From NCBI GenBank assembly GCA_010015805.1, contig ML978122.1, positions 1,832,453 through 1,896,452 on the forward strand: DNA of 64,000 nt, given 5' to 3'. The DNA is from Rhizodiscina lignyota. Taxonomy: Eukaryota > Ascomycota > Dothideomycetes > Aulographales > Rhizodiscinaceae. Below, piece after piece: positions 1-12,133 of this stretch. The stretch's first letter is position 1. Every line of letters begins with the position of its first letter. The notes below the pieces were generated by a model. It was not told the DNA's origin. It saw only the letters and a program-made list of their open reading frames with translations, and searched no databases. The translations under genes and the position numbers were made by a program.

Positions 1-642
1 ATCGCCGTTGGTCGGATGGGGGGTTGAATACACCGAACAGTGACTTCATTCAGACTGTTTGATGGTGTCGGCGCCCTGAAGGCAGTTGCGCAGTGCCACT
101 CTTATGATAACTAAGAGTGTAGAAGATGGCAGAAGGGCGAAAGTCGATTGCTGGAGGGGCGAAGCGGTTCAGAAGTGGATTCGAAAGCTTGGGTCTTGGA
201 TGCAGAGCAGCGCGCTATGCCACTTTGGGGAGTGAACGGACACCGGCACAATAACGCATGCTCGTCTGTCCTTTTCTTTGTCCACCGGAATCAAGAAAGT
301 CGAGCAACTTACAGCTCTGAACGTCACGAGCACTTTTACTGTCAGCGAGCTGCAGCTGTCGTGCACGAGCAGGCATTCGTTGACCGCCTTGGGCTTTCGG
401 GAAGTGAACCGCTGCCCAATGCGGCTCCGCCGTCCTCAATTGTTCACTCGTTTATTTCATTTGGCTTTGCTATAACTACATGCTAAGTCTCCTTGCAAGC
501 CCCCGCTTATTCGGAGCTTAGATTCATCACTTGTGCTGGAGCCGAGAAACAAGGTTCTGATGTATTTTGTCATCTGTTAAGTTATCGTGCTTGCTCATCC
601 GATCTTGACGTGCATCCCGCGTCAGCAACCAAAGACCCCACG
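1..642. other. Left-edge intergenic stretch
   Basis: No recognisable gene. A 112-codon open frame on the + strand (148-486) has no familiar motif, and overlapping frames on the other strand are equally open, so I read it as chance. The stretch contains the 3' flank of the aldehyde dehydrogenase gene, whose stop lies at 643-645. Confidence 0.5.
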
Positions 643-2434
643 CTATAGCTTAGTGCCCAAGTTCACGTGCACCTAAAGTATGTCAAACAATGCAAATCCC
701 TGGGGAAGGAGTTGTACTTACTGCCTTCTTTTGCGAGTACGCTTCCAATCCGGCTTCACCAAGCTCACGACCGATACCGCTCTGCTTGACGCCACCGAAT
801 GGGATGCGGAAGTCTGAGTCGTTGCTGCTGTTGATCCATACCATGCCAGCTTCGATCCTGCGAGCGACGCGGTGGGCCTTTGTGATGTTCTCAGTGAAGA
901 GGGCGCTTCCAAGGCCGTATGTGCTGTCGTTTGCCCGCGTAATGGCTTCCTCCTCTGTCTTGAAGGAAGTGATGACGACAAATGGGCCGAAGACTTCCTC
1001 GCGATAGATCTTCATGTCGTCTTTGACGTTGGTGAAGACCGTAGGGGCAATGAAGAATCCCTTTCCACCAACGTCCTTGAAAGGCTCACCACCCATTTCC
1101 AGTTTTGCGCCCTCGCTCTTACCAGCCTCAATGTATGACAGGACGCGGTCGTACTGCAGCTTCGTAACTTGTGGGCCCTGGAATGTATCGTCCTCAAACG
1201 GATTGCCGACCTTGCTGGTAGCCTTCACGTGCTCCTTGAACGCGGCAACAAATTTGTCGTAGATGCCTTCCTGGACGAATACACGCGATGTGGCTGTGCA
1301 GACTTGACCTTGGTTGTACATGATTCCAACGTGTGCCCACTTGACAGCCTGATCCAAGTCTGCATCGTCAAAGACAATGAGCGGGCTCTTTCCTCCTGTT
1401 TCCAGGGTAATATTCTTCATGTTGATGGCGGCCATCTTCATGATTTCCTTTCCGGTTGCGGTGCTTCCAGTAAATGCAATCTTGTCAATGTCGAGATGAG
1501 TGGCGATGGCAGCTCCAGCAACACGTCCATAGCCGTTCAGGATGTTTACAACGCCTGGCGGGAAGCCAGCCTCTTTGATTAGATTTGCAAGGTAGAGAAT
1601 CGAGAGAGGAGTCTGCTCAGCTGCCTTCATAACGACAGTGTTGCCGCAAGCCAGGGCTGGGCCCAGCTTCCAAGCAGCCATGAGGAGAGGAAAGTTCCAT
1701 CTACCCACCAATTAGCAAAATATTGAAGAGTGCGTTCAAGCTATCCGTACGGAATGATCTGTCCGCAAACGCCGATAGGCTCGCGGACGGTATAAGCGAA
1801 TTTGGCAGGTGTCGTCTCAATTACTTGACCGTGAATCTATAAATCAACACTTTAGTCAAAACTTCTAGGCTTTTGTAATCGGCTATACTAATTCCTACCT
1901 TATCCGCATAGCCGCCATAGTATTTGAAGACGTTCGCAACCTCGGTAAGATCGTCGTTCAGCGCGACTGAGTATGCCTTGCCTACATCGTAGAATGTTAG
2001 AATTTCGTCCGGGCGCTCACTAATCGATAAGTAATCGAACGGGAGAGGCGAGCAATACCATTGTCCCATGTCTCGATTGTTGCAAGAGTCTCTTTGTGCT
2101 CTTCAATAAGTTGGTACAGCTTGTACATCAGATTTCCCCTCTCGGTGCCGCCAATGTCTCTCCAAGACGGGTCTTTGAATGCGTTGCGTGCTGCCTTTAC
2201 GGCATCATCGACATCGTCTGCGCCTGCAGCGTGGACGGTGACGATATCTTGCTCGGTGCTAGACACGTGAGTCTCCTTGCGGCATTTATGATAGAGCATT
2301 ACTCACGCAGGCGAAATGCTTGTTATCTTCTCCCCACTCTTTGACTTTACCCACTCATTGTTGATGAACAAACCAGTTGGCTGGGTGTATTTCCTGCCAT
2401 TTGGCGCCGTCAGCTCTACCGCGAGATCGGACAT
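643..2434 (-). CDS. NAD(P)-dependent aldehyde dehydrogenase (class 1/2 type)
   Basis: This enzyme oxidises aldehydes such as acetaldehyde to carboxylic acids. I join six exons on the minus strand: 2307-2434, 2059-2258, 1899-1981, 1751-1836, 722-1700 and 643-672. All junctions have GT..AG ends, and the joined frame gives 501 residues, the usual size for the family. The short last exon restores the typical ending VHVNLGTKL; without it the frame runs into intron sequence. Visible family marks are the Rossmann motif FTGSTATGK near residue 243, the general-base Glu in LETGGKSP (about E266), the catalytic Cys in GQVCTATS (about C300) and the EEVFGP motif. The start at 2434 (MSDLAVEL) matches cytosolic fungal AldA-type proteins. 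The frame stays open upstream to an ATG at 2542, which would add 36 basic, hydrophobic residues. The family call is secure; the substrate is not known. Confidence 0.93.
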
Positions 2435-2542
2435 GCTTCTGATTTGCTTTTTGAGGAATACAACGTGGAATTGGGTTTTGGCGAGAGGAGGTCTGGAGAA
2501 AACGGAGGATGAATGAGAGATGAGCAGACGTCTGAAGATCAT

Positions 2543-5500
2543 TTATATTCCCGTCGTCGGCAGAGGGCGCCTTACGCCGGCCAAGCTAAATGTCTGTCAA
2601 TTCGAGAACAGCTTGATAAGCTCTCCACACCAGGCAAGGATCGAGTTTCCTTTTCCAGCGTCATCGGAGAGGGTAAGGTGTGCTGCCCCGCAATGGTGCG
2701 CTAACGCCCTCGCCGGAGCTAGACGTGAAGACTCTGCCACATGTCCATGTAGCTACGTATTTTCCGCAACACCAGAGTAGTGTCTGATATTGGATACGTC
2801 TGATCACTGATATTCCAAATGGACCACGGTTGCGCATAGGCAATTTCGCCTGCACGGAGAGTTTAAGTGCCTCTGGCGATTGGTTACCTCCTTGAATCCA
2901 CTGTCCGGAATAGTTTAACATCCGCCCTTCTCCTCTCCCGAACGTCATTTACGATGTCGAAATCGTGTGCTTCACCAGCAATTGGAACGATACTTCTGCT
3001 TCATGCATTCATAAGCTCCCTTAAAATTCCTCCGGTTCTCCCAAAATGGATGAGAAATCACGTCGGAATCCCGATCATCTCCGAAGGGGCTCCAACTTTG
3101 ACGAGCTTTGCGAGGCATGGAGACTTCTTGGCTTGGCTATCTTAGCGAAAGAGGAAGAGCCTTTCAAATGCGCGGGGAATGTGAAAATGTATTCCAATCG
3201 TTCAGAGGAGGTCGTTGTGACTACTGGACTGGTTCTTGCGGTCTCGTCAGCGACGCAGCATGAGGAGAGCGGTAATCTCCTGATTCAGCCTCCTCCGGTT
3301 TCGTTGCCGTATCTAAGATTGACAGGGACCTTTGACCCACTCCCACTCTCCACCTCAGATGTGGAGCGTCGCAATCGCATCTTTCGGACGTGAATGCGAT
3401 CACGCACGCGTGGGCGCGTGGGAGTTTGTGAATTACGATAGGTCGCCTTTAAGTATCGTAACTCGTCGCGGGAGCGGCTCGACTCCACCAACTTCAAGAA
3501 TCTATGCCGAACACGACACATTCCCCTGCACGGCTGCCGTGCCGTTTGTTGGTTTTGCCACATTAAAATCTCCATCTCGCTGAAGTTCAAGCGCTCGCTT
3601 CGTAGTTCTCATCGAGGTACGCCTGTCAACTTCAGCGACAATTGCCAATGCTCTCCACCGGCAGCCTCGGGCACATGGGAAGTCACGCGGATTCATCCAC
3701 CAGCTGTCCGGTATATGACGGCGTAGCGCAAAACATCACATTGCCACTCGTGTGTGGGGAGCATGGCTTACCAGCAGTCACAGTCTACGCGATCTCGATC
3801 GTGTGAGGCTCTTCGAGACTTTGAGCTGACATATCGAGCTCATCGAAGGCTATTACACCGGTTGTCCGCAGATATCCGAAGCTTGATCTCTTATCCCGTT
3901 AAGGCCGGGGTTCTGTATGTCTGGGGAGTCATTCCAACTTTCAATGGCCAGTCGCGTGGACCATGACAATATTAGAAGAGTGTTCGACTCTACTGATCAA
4001 GAAGCGGGAGTATTCGAGAGCGAAGCAGTTATTATCAACTCCGCAACAACGCGTTTGACAGTGGCAGCGCTCTATCACCAAGCTGGCACCTCTCCAATAA
4101 CGGAAAGAAACTTCGCCGCATCTGGTACCCTTCACAAATAGCCTGGTCCGATCCACTATGTGCGGCGATATCTTGTCATTCTATATTATCTCCCTAAAAG
4201 GCTCGAGCAAAGGCCGAGTTGGTCGGCTGTGACTGTAGATTAAGGCTCAGCATAACGGTTTCCGGTTTCGAGGTTACCTCAGGTGTCATCCATGCTTAGC
4301 TCCCCAGACCCCCAAAGGCTCTACATTCCGCGACTGTACTAGAGAACGGAGAAATAGTCATGAGGGGTATGATAGCTGTTCTGCAGGAAGGGACGTAGAT
4401 GTGCAGAGAGGCGGAATGCCTGAGAAAGAATTCGCAGTACTGCGGAATTGCGGAAGTGGGCTACGAGTGCCGTTTGCCATGGACCCAACAACTAGATCTC
4501 CGAAAAGCCCCAGTGGACAACCTGGAACATCGATGTCGGCATGTCGAATGATTCCCCTCATGGACATGCATGAGCTCTTCCCTACCTGGTAGCGTAATGC
4601 CTTCATCGCTCCAGATATATGTATAGGGGCTCGCGTGGCGGTCGACGGCCTCAACGAAGACTAGAAGCTCGGGAGTTCCTCAAATTCATCCCAGCGACTC
4701 AGATGATTGGAGGCCGCGGTCCCTACACGGCGGACTGGAGTTTGCTGAAAGGCTCTGTATACTATCGACGACTGGACCCTGATGCTTCCGGACATCTTCC
4801 AATGCACAGACCCGACACAGACGGAATTTTGCCTTGGTTCTATTCATATTCCAGGGGATTCGGCCTCCAGGCGCATCGCCGCTGCTTTGACTTGGAGCCA
4901 CATCCGAAAAGAGGCGGAACTCCTCTCTCATATCGGTGACCATAAAGAATTTTGATAAGAGGATACGATTCAAAGTTGCCATTAGAAGCCCCAGATGAGG
5001 ATTTCGGTGTCCTTTGAGGAGGTTGATGAAGCTCGGAGGATTTGACGAGGTTGCAAGTGGAATAAAGCAAACGACTGGTGACCTTGGCCAGGCATCAGTC
5101 CACCATCTGTGTTGCTTGCCATCCTTAGTGGCAAATAGTGAGGCTATGCAAGCTTCACGAGGATTGAATTCCTCGTTGCGGGCAGATGGGTGTCCATGAA
5201 TATGGTCCAAGGCAATCCTCCCATTTCCAAGGGCGTCAGGTAACCCCTCTACAGCCAGTCAACGAAGCTAATATGCACGAACGACTTCAGCGGCATGGCG
5301 ACTACGGAATATTGTCTAACTACTGGATTGGACGATATCAGCCAACCTCTCAGTTTCTCCGCGGTCTCATTCAAAATTGCGCCGATGAGCCTTCTGCATC
5401 AACCAGATTTCGACCGAAGGAAAAAAAATCGAGACGATCGAGTGGATGAAATGAACTCGGAATAATGAGGCACATGGAATGTCTCATGATTGCGGGCAAG

Positions 5501-6067
5501 CAAGGGGATGATGAGCCCAATTCCACAACTCGAGGCCAAATGGACAAAAGTAACAAACAGCCTGCTAAGGCCTACATATTTCCTCCATGTAGGTCGGTCA
5601 TGGGAATGCAACATTCGCTACCTCCACCTGTGCCGTTTCTCGGCTGATTGGATTTGCGCACGCCATGGGATTAAAGGTGAGAATGTACTCTGTCTTTGAA
5701 GGACTCCCGGACTCGACTCAGCTTGCTACATGGCGACATATGCTTCTGAGATAGGAATGTCCGCTTATTGCTAAAGGGTATTTATACGTTTCCTAACAAG
5801 AACAGCGAACCGCTCAAAATTCAAACCTCATCATGGATGACCAAGCAGACGACTTAAAACCAATTTACCCACACTGAGAAAACGACATCGAGATAACAGG
5901 AAAAACAATAAGCTCAAAACAAACAACAACCATGATGACGCGGGTTGTTACTATCATCCCAGGCTCTGCACATGCCGCACTCCTTGAGGATGAGCGCGAA
6001 TTCCTCCATTTCATCTCATCAGCGTTCAAGACACCTTCTCCAAGTCATGGTATATGAATATCTCAGT
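2543..6067. other. Gene-poor interval of 3.5 kb
   Basis: Many short open frames occur on both strands, none with a motif I recognise. The longest is 174 codons on the minus strand (4686-5210). Neighbouring minus-strand frames (about 5399-5614) hold a hydrophobic stretch near SRLFVTFVHLASS that might be a decayed membrane-protein gene, but I cannot join the pieces through credible splice sites. I see no terminal repeats or target-site duplications. The last few hundred bases are A-rich on the plus strand and probably belong to the 3' flank of the gene ending at 6068. Confidence 0.45.
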
Positions 6068-9000
6068 TCAGGACCCCTGCCCGTTCCAGACACGGTTTGC
6101 AGCTTCCTCTGTCCACCAATCATCCGAACATTCGTCCAATGCAAGAAGGTTCTGTTGTAGGTTGCTGCCAGCGGTCGGGATCGAGCCTCCTGTAGCAATG
6201 GAGCCGGACCCGGACGGACCAGTGCTCGCCTCTGCCGGTCCACTGCTTTGCGCTGCCAAAATCGGATCTAGCAGTTGCTGGCCACCAAATTCTGGCGCTT
6301 GTTGATCATTTAATCCCACTTCCTGTGCGGATGTTGGAATGAGATTCTGATTCACCCCCGAGTCAACGGGCGACTCTTCTCCCATGGCCCCTGTCATGGA
6401 GTCCCAATCAACGTAGCTATTCACCGACTGTGGTGTGGCATCAGCCGCTCCTTGGACACTTGGGTCAATGCCAGAATTGAGAAAAGCTCTGATTGCTGTT
6501 AGGTTATCCTCTGACATATCTTGCGTGTCTAGCGTGTCTGGAGTCGGTGGTATCCCTGCGTTCGTATAGCTGATCTGGTTTGCAGTTGACGGGACGGATG
6601 CTTGCGCGTTCCCATGGCCAAGCGATCCCAAAGACACTGACCCCGCGGGTGGAGTAATGGAGCTTGCTTGTAGGACGGCTATATCTGAAGCATTGTCGAA
6701 CTCCTGAGCGGCGCTGCTATGGAGCTGTTCATCTACCTCCTGGCTGTCCTGGACTCCATTCGCAAGCGGACTGCCTTCTGAAGCATGTTGATCTCTTTGG
6801 TCGATCTTCGCCAGCGCTTCCGACGTACTCAAGGTCGATCCTGCTGGCAAGGCAGTATCAACCATGGGAGCACCGTTGCTGAGCGCGTTCCGGTTCGTAT
6901 TCTCTGGACCTCCTTGGATCATACCCGCTTGCATCATGTCTGGCTGTGGCACATTGGCCGCCGGACTCGGTGTTGAATCAGAAGTAGCTTTGGATGGCTG
7001 ACTTCGCAAAGTCTCATTTTGCGCCTGACGCTGTCCGGGGTGTCGGGCCTGGTAATGCGCTTCTCGAAGAATCGCCTGTACTTGCTGAGGAGGTCGAGGC
7101 ATTATATCTTCTGGAAGACTTGGACGATTTTCAGGCATGTTTGGTGTTGCTGCCAAACCAATGCTCGGCGGAATTGATCCTGCTGGCAATGCGACACTGC
7201 CTATCGTGGAAGTACCGTTGCTGAGCGAGTCGCTGCTAACTTTTCCTGACCCTTCTTGCATCATACCTGGCTGCAGCCCGTTCGCCGCAAGAGCCTGTCC
7301 CGGATGGGACGGAGCCTTGTAATACTGATTTGGCAAAAGCTTCCTTTGCACTTGCTGCTGTCCAGGATGCCTGGCCTTATAATGGGCTTCCCGAAGAATT
7401 GCTTGTTCGGGTCGAACAGGTCGGGGCACCATATCTCCTGGGAGACTCGGACCATTTCCATGCCTGTTTGCCGAAGCTGCCACACTAGTGCTCTGCGGCA
7501 TTTGAACGTACCCGGAAAGATTGGAGAAGTCCGTGTTTCCCTGGTGCATCTGATGACCCTGGAATGAAGGATACGGATTTCGTGACTGGTCTGGAACCAA
7601 TTGTCCTCCCAGTCTATGAGGATCTTCGTCGAAACGATGATTGTGGCCAGCCAGCATGTAAGGTCCAGACGAGGCTGCGCTTAAAGCTGCATTGAAATTC
7701 CCATTTTGTGATTGTATGTTCGCGGCATTGACGAACGACTGCTCTGAGCAATGCACGAGAGACTCATCTTGACTCGGATTTTGCAACTGCTGGATAGCGC
7801 CTCCTCTATAGTCCATTGATGTTCCCCGTCTCTGTGGAACAGCAAATTGTTGAATTTGGGGCGTCGGCTGAGGAGTGTGGCTCTGCCGGTCTTGCGTCGC
7901 CTTTGTAGAGTCTAAGTTAGACGAGACGTCGTTGCGATAATTTTTGCTTCTTCTTTGTTGAGAAACGTCAACATTTGCAGTGCCTTCTTTCAGAGTCTTC
8001 GTCATATCTCCGCGCTGCTTGTTTGACTTTCGGTATCGTCCTTTGTTCTGGTCTGACTATTAGTCTTTTCCAACACAGCTTTCTACAGATCACTCGTTGG
8101 CTTACTTGGATATACCCACATGGGGCTGTGACGAGTACCCTGACGTGAAAGATATCCTTCATGATATCGTCACAAATCGACTTCCATCGCTAGAAATATC
8201 ATGAGCTTAACATCCTTCAAGAAAAGTACACAACTGACTTACTCTGCAGCCGTCCTCAATGATTTCAAACCGCTCAATCAGTGGCAAGTCCTCTTCGCCA
8301 CCCTGCTCTTCAACATGGCGCAGTTGGTACTCCGGCAACTGGCACCCGAATTTATGGTGCTTCATGATTTGTATCTAGTGCATGTCAGCAGAAGCTCCTA
8401 TCAGCAAGGAACGCTACACTTACGACCACCTCGTATGCCTTTGCTTCAATGTCTTCTGGGGCATATGGCCGATACATCGCCCAGGCTTGGTATGCGGGCG
8501 AAACGGTTCGCCGGTCACCCTTATCACCAACGGTATCTTCTATCTCGGAGAGGTCGATCATCGCATTATACAGCCTTGTGACGTACGGCCGGATGTTCTT
8601 GGACATGGCTGATACGTCCTCCGGCTCCTTCTCCGTCTTTCGGTCACCGTACAGGTGTTGCCTCACTTCATCAAAATTCGAGAAGAGACCGGAAAACTCC
8701 TTGTAAGGTTCGTGGATTGGTTGCTTCTCCTGCCTCTGCTTCTTTCGGGGCGTGGCATCATAGATGGTCTGGAGGGTCTGATTGTTCTGTGACAATGGAG
8801 TGGTCTCGTCGCTCGGCTGCGAACTGCGCGCAGTTGGGGTAGGTGTCGCTAATGACAAAGGAGTAATGGGAGGTTCAGGTAATCGAGAGTAAGGTGTCAC
8901 ATACTTCCGATTCTCTATGGAAGCCGCTGGAGCGTGTATGGGATCGTTCACTCCATCATCGACATATACGCCGCCTGGAGTTTTCCGACGTCTGGCGTTC

Positions 9001-9200
9001 GGATCTGTGAACGCGTTCGGAGCTACTTCAGCGTCAGTTGGAGCAGCAATACCAGCAAATATCGCTGGAATTGCTCCATTATGCGCTGAAGAAGCTTCGT
9101 ATGCAGAGTATGTGTCATCTTCCTCCAGTGGGAGTGCGTTACGGGCTGGTCGCTTGTATGGGTGATATCGGGAATCATTTGTCTGCTGAGTGCGGTCCAT
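6068..9200 (-). CDS. Unknown protein: conserved N-terminal domain plus repeat-containing disordered tail (paralogue A)
   Basis: I do not recognise the family. Four exons (8424-9200, 8243-8374, 8106-8189, 6068-8056) join in phase 0 at GT..AG junctions with nearby CTAAT/CTAG signals, giving 993 residues. Residues 1-165 are polar and disordered, with a basic stretch (RKKQRQEK). Residues about 168-350 form a charged, apparently helical domain, starting at EFSGLFSNFDEV and running through PYVTRLYNAMIDL, LIERFEIIEDGCRRW and a lysine/arginine-rich end. The rest is a Q/S/P/G-rich tail with two copies of a roughly 109-residue unit and an acidic, tryptophan-containing end (ECSDDWWTEEAANRVW). The same domain recurs in the gene at 16105-17954 with introns at matching positions. 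A nuclear or regulatory role is possible from composition only. The frame is open upstream of the start but broken by a TAA four codons before the ATG, which fixes the start. Confidence 0.8.
6806..7456 (-). repeat. Internal tandem duplication, two units of about 327 bp, coding
   Basis: Within the disordered tail of paralogue A, the stretch starting at GPSLPGDMVPRP (7456 downward) is followed in frame by a second copy starting at RPSLPEDIMPRP (about 7129 downward). Both copies carry AILREAHY, ARHPGQ, a MMQ motif, LSNG and ALPAGS in the same order. The DNA of the two copies also aligns visibly, so this is a diverged tandem duplication and not only a composition effect. Confidence 0.85.
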
Positions 9201-9971
9201 GATTTCGGTTTAGAAAGAGTATTCGAGCTTAAGGTTTATTCTTTGCTTGAATGTTTGGTCGCGATATCTCTCGGGGTTGTGGCTTCGATGTGCGTCGATA
9301 CGTTGGTGTGATTGTAGATGTTGCAGTTCAGGTGTATGCTGATGTTTGAAGAATTCGAGGTAGAATGAAGTGGTTAAGGAGAAGGTGGAGTTATTCGAGA
9401 AAGAGATATACAAAGCCTTCACGTGTGTTGGACCACATCTCACGTCTCCTTTAACACATCGTGTGTTGAGTGTGTCAACTGCTGGTATCAGTTTGTGTTA
9501 CACACTGTTGCGCTCCTTCAGACACGGATAGAGTCGCAACTCGAAGCTCCATGACTTTGTGAATATGTAATCGATGATGGATGTCGCAAATACATAAGCA
9601 TCTGCTCGGAAAGCTATGCGCTTGACCTCATAGACGTGATCAAGAGTCTGTGAGGGAACGATATCGACCGTCTACTCCACAAGGTCTCGACAGAGGACAA
9701 CACATATCGCACAAATCACACAAAGTGCGAACAGGAGCCCTCGCAAAATACCAAGCCATGCTCTGCTTGTTTAATATTTTCCATTTGTACAGATATCAAG
9801 CATATTTCACTTCCAAATTCATCGACAACCATCTGTGTGATCACTACATCCTTGACAAGCTTCACCGCATGGGAAGTAGCCTAAGTAGGCTCATTACAAG
9901 AGACAAGGAAAGGTAGTAGCTGCAAAAGTCTACGTCTGTTTAATATTCTCTATAAGAATTTATCTCCGTAT
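9201..9971. other. Intergenic: upstream region of paralogue A and 3' flank of the oxygenase gene
   Basis: The 5' flank of the minus-strand gene starting at 9200 and the 3' flank of the minus-strand gene ending at 9972. An open frame on the minus strand (9443 to 9210) is in the same frame as the downstream gene and ends with TAA just before its ATG, so it could be a transcribed leader. I see nothing else. Confidence 0.4.
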
Positions 9972-11208
9972 CTAATCATAGTAATTCTGCACCTTCAGGC
10001 CTTTGAACTCAAAGCTAGTGCCTTCTCGCTTCGTCAGCACGGTTTTGTAATGTACATCCTTCACGCGCGCGCGCACGTATGCGGTTCCAGTGACAATGGG
10101 CGCTTCGGTATCCTGATCCTCTTCTGTGAGAAGACCAAGACGATCAAGGAGCGGTGATGGCACTGCTTTCATCGGGGCATTGTCTCCTGGCCTGGAGAAG
10201 TACAGAAGGCCGAGACGAGCGATGTCGATTTGGTCGGCGGGCGGAGTCACGACACGGTGGATAGTCGACTTGATGAAGCCTGTAAACGGGAGTCAGCATT
10301 GCAGATTTGCATACAGGGGCGAAGGGACATACCCTTTGTGAGAAAGCTCAGAGTGTCTGCTGCGTTGCAAGTGATACCGCCCTTGACAGGTTTCACATAC
10401 TTCCATTCGCCTTCCGGGGTGCGGATCTGCAGTCCAGCCACATGCTGAGAGAATAGCAAAGTCAAACTCCCAAAATCAGTGTGGCCGCCTTTCGAGTATG
10501 CTTGTGCGCGGTCCCACTCTTCCTTTGTACGAACATTGTAGATCATATAACGCAGATGATCGTCCGATTTCGCGTCGTAGGCGTGCAGGTTGTAGATGTA
10601 GTCCTCTGGGAGCTCCAGAATAATGCTCATGAGGTTGAAGAGCTTACGAGCCACCTTCTCATGAAGGTCTCTGTGGAAGCTCGCAATTTCCTCCCAGTTC
10701 TCTTTAACGATCTCATGGCGTGGCTCATCTGCTAATTGAGGGATGGGCTTGGGAATGTTGAGCTGCTTGGCGTCAGTACAGATGTCCTCGCGCGTTGATG
10801 CAGACTGACCATTTCAACATTCTCCTTGACACCGGTGTCACCAATCCATCGGGAATTCTCTCGGTACCCAAAGTATTCTCCCTCAGCAAAGTTACATGGG
10901 TATCTGCGCTTCTCCTCCAATGGCTGCTTGAAGAAAGTATTTCCAATGCTGAATTGTCGGAGGACGCGCTCGTCGTCTATTCCGGTATTGACAACGACCC
11001 AGAAGCCAACTTTAGTCACAGCATCATACAGCTGTTTGGCAAGTTCCTGTTTACCGCCGGGTTCATCATAACGAGACAGATCTATCTCTGCAAGTGGTGC
11101 CCAGTCAAGCTCCTCTTTGGTCGTTTCCGGCCGCGCCCATGAGTTCAGCTCAATGCTCTTCGTGACTGCCGGTACGGGCAATGGCAGATCAGCAATAGAT
11201 GGTGCCAT
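9972..11208 (-). CDS. 2-oxoglutarate/Fe(II)-dependent dioxygenase (isopenicillin N synthase-like)
   Basis: This is a non-haem iron oxygenase that uses 2-oxoglutarate and O2 to hydroxylate or desaturate a small molecule. Exons 10810-11208, 10333-10762 and 9972-10279 give 378 residues. The N-terminal DIOX_N part contains IDLSRYDEP and VGFWVVVNTGID. The double-stranded beta-helix core has the iron ligands in GGHTDFGSL (about H227 and D229) and STIHRVV (about H284), and the 2-oxoglutarate-binding Arg lies in IARLGLLYF (about R298). I chose the ATG at 11208 (MAPSIADLPL) because upstream residues in the open frame are low-complexity and unlike the family. The gene is divergent from an MFS transporter that starts 925 bp away, which hints at shared regulation or a small catabolic unit. 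The substrate cannot be read from the sequence. Confidence 0.9.
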
Positions 11209-12133
11209 GATGAACTGGTAGTAGGAGAGTTTTGTGGAAGCAAGAGATGACACTGATTGCAACCGAGGGGTTGAAATAGAGGGACGGAGATGACTGATTC
11301 GGAAGTGGTAGAGGAGCGGGGGGAATACAAGGTACTTACTGTTCGTGCCGTGTGAAAGCGGGGAGGTTGATACAGCTGTAGGTATGGAAGCATCTACTGC
11401 AGCACACAATCCAATGCTTCTCTAACGCCATCCGCGCGATCTCTGTTATCTACGGCGTAGACTCGGGGCATACACTACAAAAGCTTCAAGGAGCGCTGCG
11501 CTAGCAAGCATCAGACATCAGACGGCTTTTTTTGCCCACTTTTACTCATACACCCGAGGATTTGAGTTACAAGAGGGTGTATACTTTGGCCTTTACGAAA
11601 CTGAAGAGCTGAAGGACATACGGGATCGCTTTATCTATTCCCAATTTGGAATAGCGTCGAGGGAGACAAGGGTAAAAATTTACCAATTCATCTTAACAAT
11701 TAACATACCACCTCGGGAAGCGATGACAACGTGTCAATGTCTCGAGGTCTCCATGGTGAAGACCTCGAGGGACTCAAACGTGTGGACCTAGAACAACCGA
11801 TCAACAAGAAAGGGCCGGAATGACTGGGGGTCATGGCTATGGCTGCGGAAGTAAGTCCAGCACAAGAGCCGGGATATTGAATGGCACAATTACTCCTTGA
11901 CTCTGTCGTCTTTTTAATCTCGCATGGCGCAATACTGGTAGCATCTGGATGAGTACTGGAATCAAAGCCGTCGGTACACAATGGATGTGGTGCCGCAAGC
12001 CTTCTTGAATCTGGACCGGGGGAGGCTGATAAGTACGGAACGATCCCATTCAAATTTTATAGGTTTCATTTGCTTTCGCATCTCTTAAAGCCGATCTGTT
12101 CTTGTCGTTATACGTCAAACCCTTCGGGACACC
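11209..12133. other. Shared upstream region between oxygenase and MFS genes
   Basis: A 925-bp divergent intergenic region. A run of T bases and several AT-rich patches (about 11520-11720) are present, but I cannot name a specific binding site. There is no gene here that I can support. Confidence 0.4.

Noticed and set aside
148-486. 112-codon plus-strand frame near the left edge
   Set aside because: Amino-acid composition is unlike a folded protein, and overlapping frames on both strands are equally open.
4686-5210. 174-codon minus-strand frame in the left gene-poor region
   Set aside because: No motif, competing open frames on the other strand and no splice partners that extend it. It may be chance or a relic.
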